Shown here piece after piece: positions 61,926 through 64,000 of a DNA stretch of 64,000 nt. The stretch spans positions 38,120,426-38,184,425 of the forward strand of contig CP136064.1 in NCBI GenBank assembly GCA_032622095.1. Reading direction: 5' to 3'. The position numbers and the translations under genes are program-made. Origin of the DNA: Siphonodentalium dalli. Taxonomy: Eukaryota > Mollusca > Scaphopoda > Gadilida > Siphonodentaliidae. Under the pieces are notes generated by a model. It ran no database searches, was not told where the DNA came from, and worked only from the letters and a program-made list of their open reading frames with translations. How positions within the stretch are numbered: the stretch's first letter is position 1; every line of letters begins with the position of its first letter.

Positions 61926-61972
61926 CTGAAAACAATTCAAATTTCATGAAATGTTATATAAAAAAAGATTTA

Positions 61973-62150
61973 CAGTAATGCCCTGAATAATCGACTCCTT
62001 AACCACAGCAGAATTATGCGTAATTTTTCAGGATTTAGTTGGAAATATAGCTTGTTGCCATTCATCGGAAAGCCATATTTCCAACTAAATCCTGAAAAAT
62101 TACCCATAATTCTTCTGAGGTTAAGGAGTCCATTATTTAGGGCAATACTG
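61973..62150. mobile_element. Tc1/mariner-like foldback MITE, copy 3 (internally deleted)
   Basis: TA-CAGTAATGCCCTGAATAA / GGGCAATACTG-TA; most of the loop and inner arms lost. 48 bp upstream of the exon 1 acceptor. Confidence 0.85.
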
Positions 62151-62360
62151 TATGTGAAATTCTGTCATTATCAAGTTATCAGTCTTTAACCCATTCCTTT
62201 ATAAATGGATTCTCCCATGCATCACAATTTACTATTATCCATTTCGAGGAATTTTGATGGGAAATGTTTAGATAATAATAAGTTCACTAGCAGGCCTCAA
62301 AATGTTCTGAAATTTCTACTTGTCATTGTGGACAGGCACGTCACGAAGAATTTTTCGTTA

Positions 62361-62573
62361 CAGTAATGCTCTAATTAATCGACTCCTTAAACACAGCAGA
62401 ATTATGGGTAACTTTTCAGGATTTAGTCAGAAATATGGCTTGTTGCCATTCATTGGAAAGCTCTCGGGGAGAGCTTTCCGATGAATGGCAACAAGCCATA
62501 TTTCCGACTAAATCCAGAAAAGTTACCCATAATTCTGCTGTGTTTAAGGAGTCGATTAATTAGAGCATTACTG
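62361..62573. mobile_element. Tc1/mariner-like foldback MITE, copy 4
   Basis: TA-CAGTAATGCTCTAATTAA / TTAATTAGAGCATTACTG-TA; near-perfect foldback with loop CTCTCGGGGAGAG. Confidence 0.88.
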
Positions 62574-62773
62574 TATCTGTCATTTCAGAATTTTTAATGA
62601 ATACATTTAATGTGAAAAGCCACAAATTAGTGTGGAACATGCAGCATAACATATATACACTATGTACATTGGTATGAATACTATTTTCATCAGAATTTCA
62701 TGTTCATACATAATAAATGTATGTAATACTTATATAAATATATCATATGTATACTGAATATATATATATACAC

Positions 62774-63904
62774 TAGGGTCCTGCGAATATTCGATATTCG
62801 ATTCGAGATTCGATTCGAAAGTCAAATTCGATTCGAATTCGAGTCGAAATTGCCAACTCGAAATTTCGAATATACACTGGTGGAAAAGTAGGCTGTTTAC
62901 GGACATCGATCTTAGCTGTTTTTGTGCCATTTAATTACAGAAAATGATGTATATATGCACCTTATAATTCTTATTATACATCGTGATTATATATATTAGA
63001 TATAAGTATAGCCAGCAATTAGCCTATAGGACTACTAAATACGCTTGAATTCTAGCTTTGAACATGAAGCCAAAAGCTCGGAGATCACCGATGGGCCGAC
63101 AACGCGCGTGAATAATAATAGCTATGAGACTGAGCAACCGCTAGCGTTATCCGCCGTCTATCCGTCTCAGATCTGCATTATGTAGTATAGCTGAGAATTT
63201 AAACAACACGTGTTCCCGGCATCGAAAAGTGCATTTTGGCGATGTTTTCTTCTGAAGTTTACTTTCAATTTCTGAGCGTTCTTTGACACTTGACAAAATG
63301 CCGTCGTTATTCATGTTTATTTTAAACATGATAAAGCTGCAGGTATAGTGCAGGGATGTACACGTGAGATGAATGCAACCTGGTGTATAAATCGCAGGCA
63401 TCTGGGACAATAAACCATCTATGGAATCATCTGTCCAAGAAGCATCCAGCACTACATAATCAGGCTACCCTGCGACTGTTGTTGCATCTTCAAGTTTATA
63501 ACAATGGGTGATTCTGAATGTCGATTTGAAATTTTGAATGTACATGCAAACTGTACAAATTTCGCGTAATTTTAGTTCTGATAATCCGTTTAGTGGTTAT
63601 ATATTAATCGTCGTGACGGCCGCATGGACATTTTTTTTAAATCTGCCTTTTTTTCTCGACAATTATCATTTGAAGTTAATAGTATTACAAACGACAGTTC
63701 ATCGCCACATTAATTATGATGGAACTTCGTGCATGTAGTTGATAGAACGTTTCACAAATCGTCTAATCGTTGACAAAACATGCCCAATTGAGAATGCAAC
63801 ACACAGATATGATTCGATTTGATATTCGATTCGATATTCGATTCGATTTCCAGAATTCGATTCGATATTCGATTCGATCAAAATCTCCAATTCGCAGGAC
63901 CCTA
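62774..63904. mobile_element. 1131-bp hAT-like element, TAGGGTCCTGCGAAT ends
   Basis: TAGGGTCCTGCGAAT / AATTCGCAGGACCCTA with an exact 8-bp duplication ATATACAC (62766-62773, 63905-63912). Subterminal runs of ATTCGATTCGA at both ends. Interior ~900 bp with no convincing transposase; the best ORF is ~100 aa on the minus strand (63147-63452) and unrecognised. Confidence 0.88.
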
Positions 63905-64000
63905 ATATACACATAGATACTAAGATATGTATATAGCAATATGTGTGTGCATATAAATTCACATGGATATCTCTATAGATCAGTGTACTATCTTAGTTGT

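Overview
The window is animal genomic DNA. It is AT-rich, has small GT-AG exons in long introns, has no prokaryotic features, and is packed with short DNA-transposon derivatives (MITEs), foldbacks and minisatellites. The protein sequence and repeat style suggest a lophotrochozoan, most likely a bivalve or other mollusc; that placement is inference.

One protein-coding gene spans almost the whole window on the minus strand: VPS8, the CORVET-specific subunit of the endosomal tethering machinery. I reconstructed 32 consecutive internal exons between 61925 and 991. They total 3081 nt, exactly 1027 codons, and reading phase is maintained across all 31 junctions. Exons 1-2 encode the acidic/serine-rich N-terminal part, exons 3-14 the beta-propeller, and exons 15-32 the clathrin-heavy-chain-like alpha-solenoid. 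The first coding exon(s) upstream of 61925 and the C-terminal exons with the RING-like zinc domain (below 991) were not found in the window. Exons are 33-223 nt. One donor is GC instead of GT (exon 31).

All other recognisable content is intronic or flanking repeats. (1) piggyBac-like MITEs start TTAA-CCCTTT and end AAAGGG-TTAA. They come in several families with different arms, most of which carry the same pair of ~69-bp palindromes. (2) hAT-like MITEs have 8-bp target duplications: a CAAGCC...GGCTTG family, a TAGTCCAAG family, a TAGGGTCCTGCGAA family, and a 985-bp element nested inside another. (3) Four Tc1/mariner-like foldbacks (TA-CAGT...ACTG-TA) cluster near the 5' end of the gene. (4) A ~3.4-kb array of ~160-bp monomers (14.0-17.4 kb) has a ~1.29-kb higher-order duplication. 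(5) Several minisatellites are present (27, 21, 43 and ~45 bp), and some touch exon borders.

The points most worth following up are: the palindrome module shared by unrelated MITE termini; three copies of it with a truncated right end and unusually long flanking direct repeats (22, 25 and 98 bp), one of which duplicates a VPS8 splice donor; a 91-bp-period duplication of the end of VPS8 exon 18 whose differences fall mostly at third codon positions; and a MITE end that coincides with the acceptor of exon 4. No complete transposase, reverse transcriptase, tRNA or rRNA gene was recognised.
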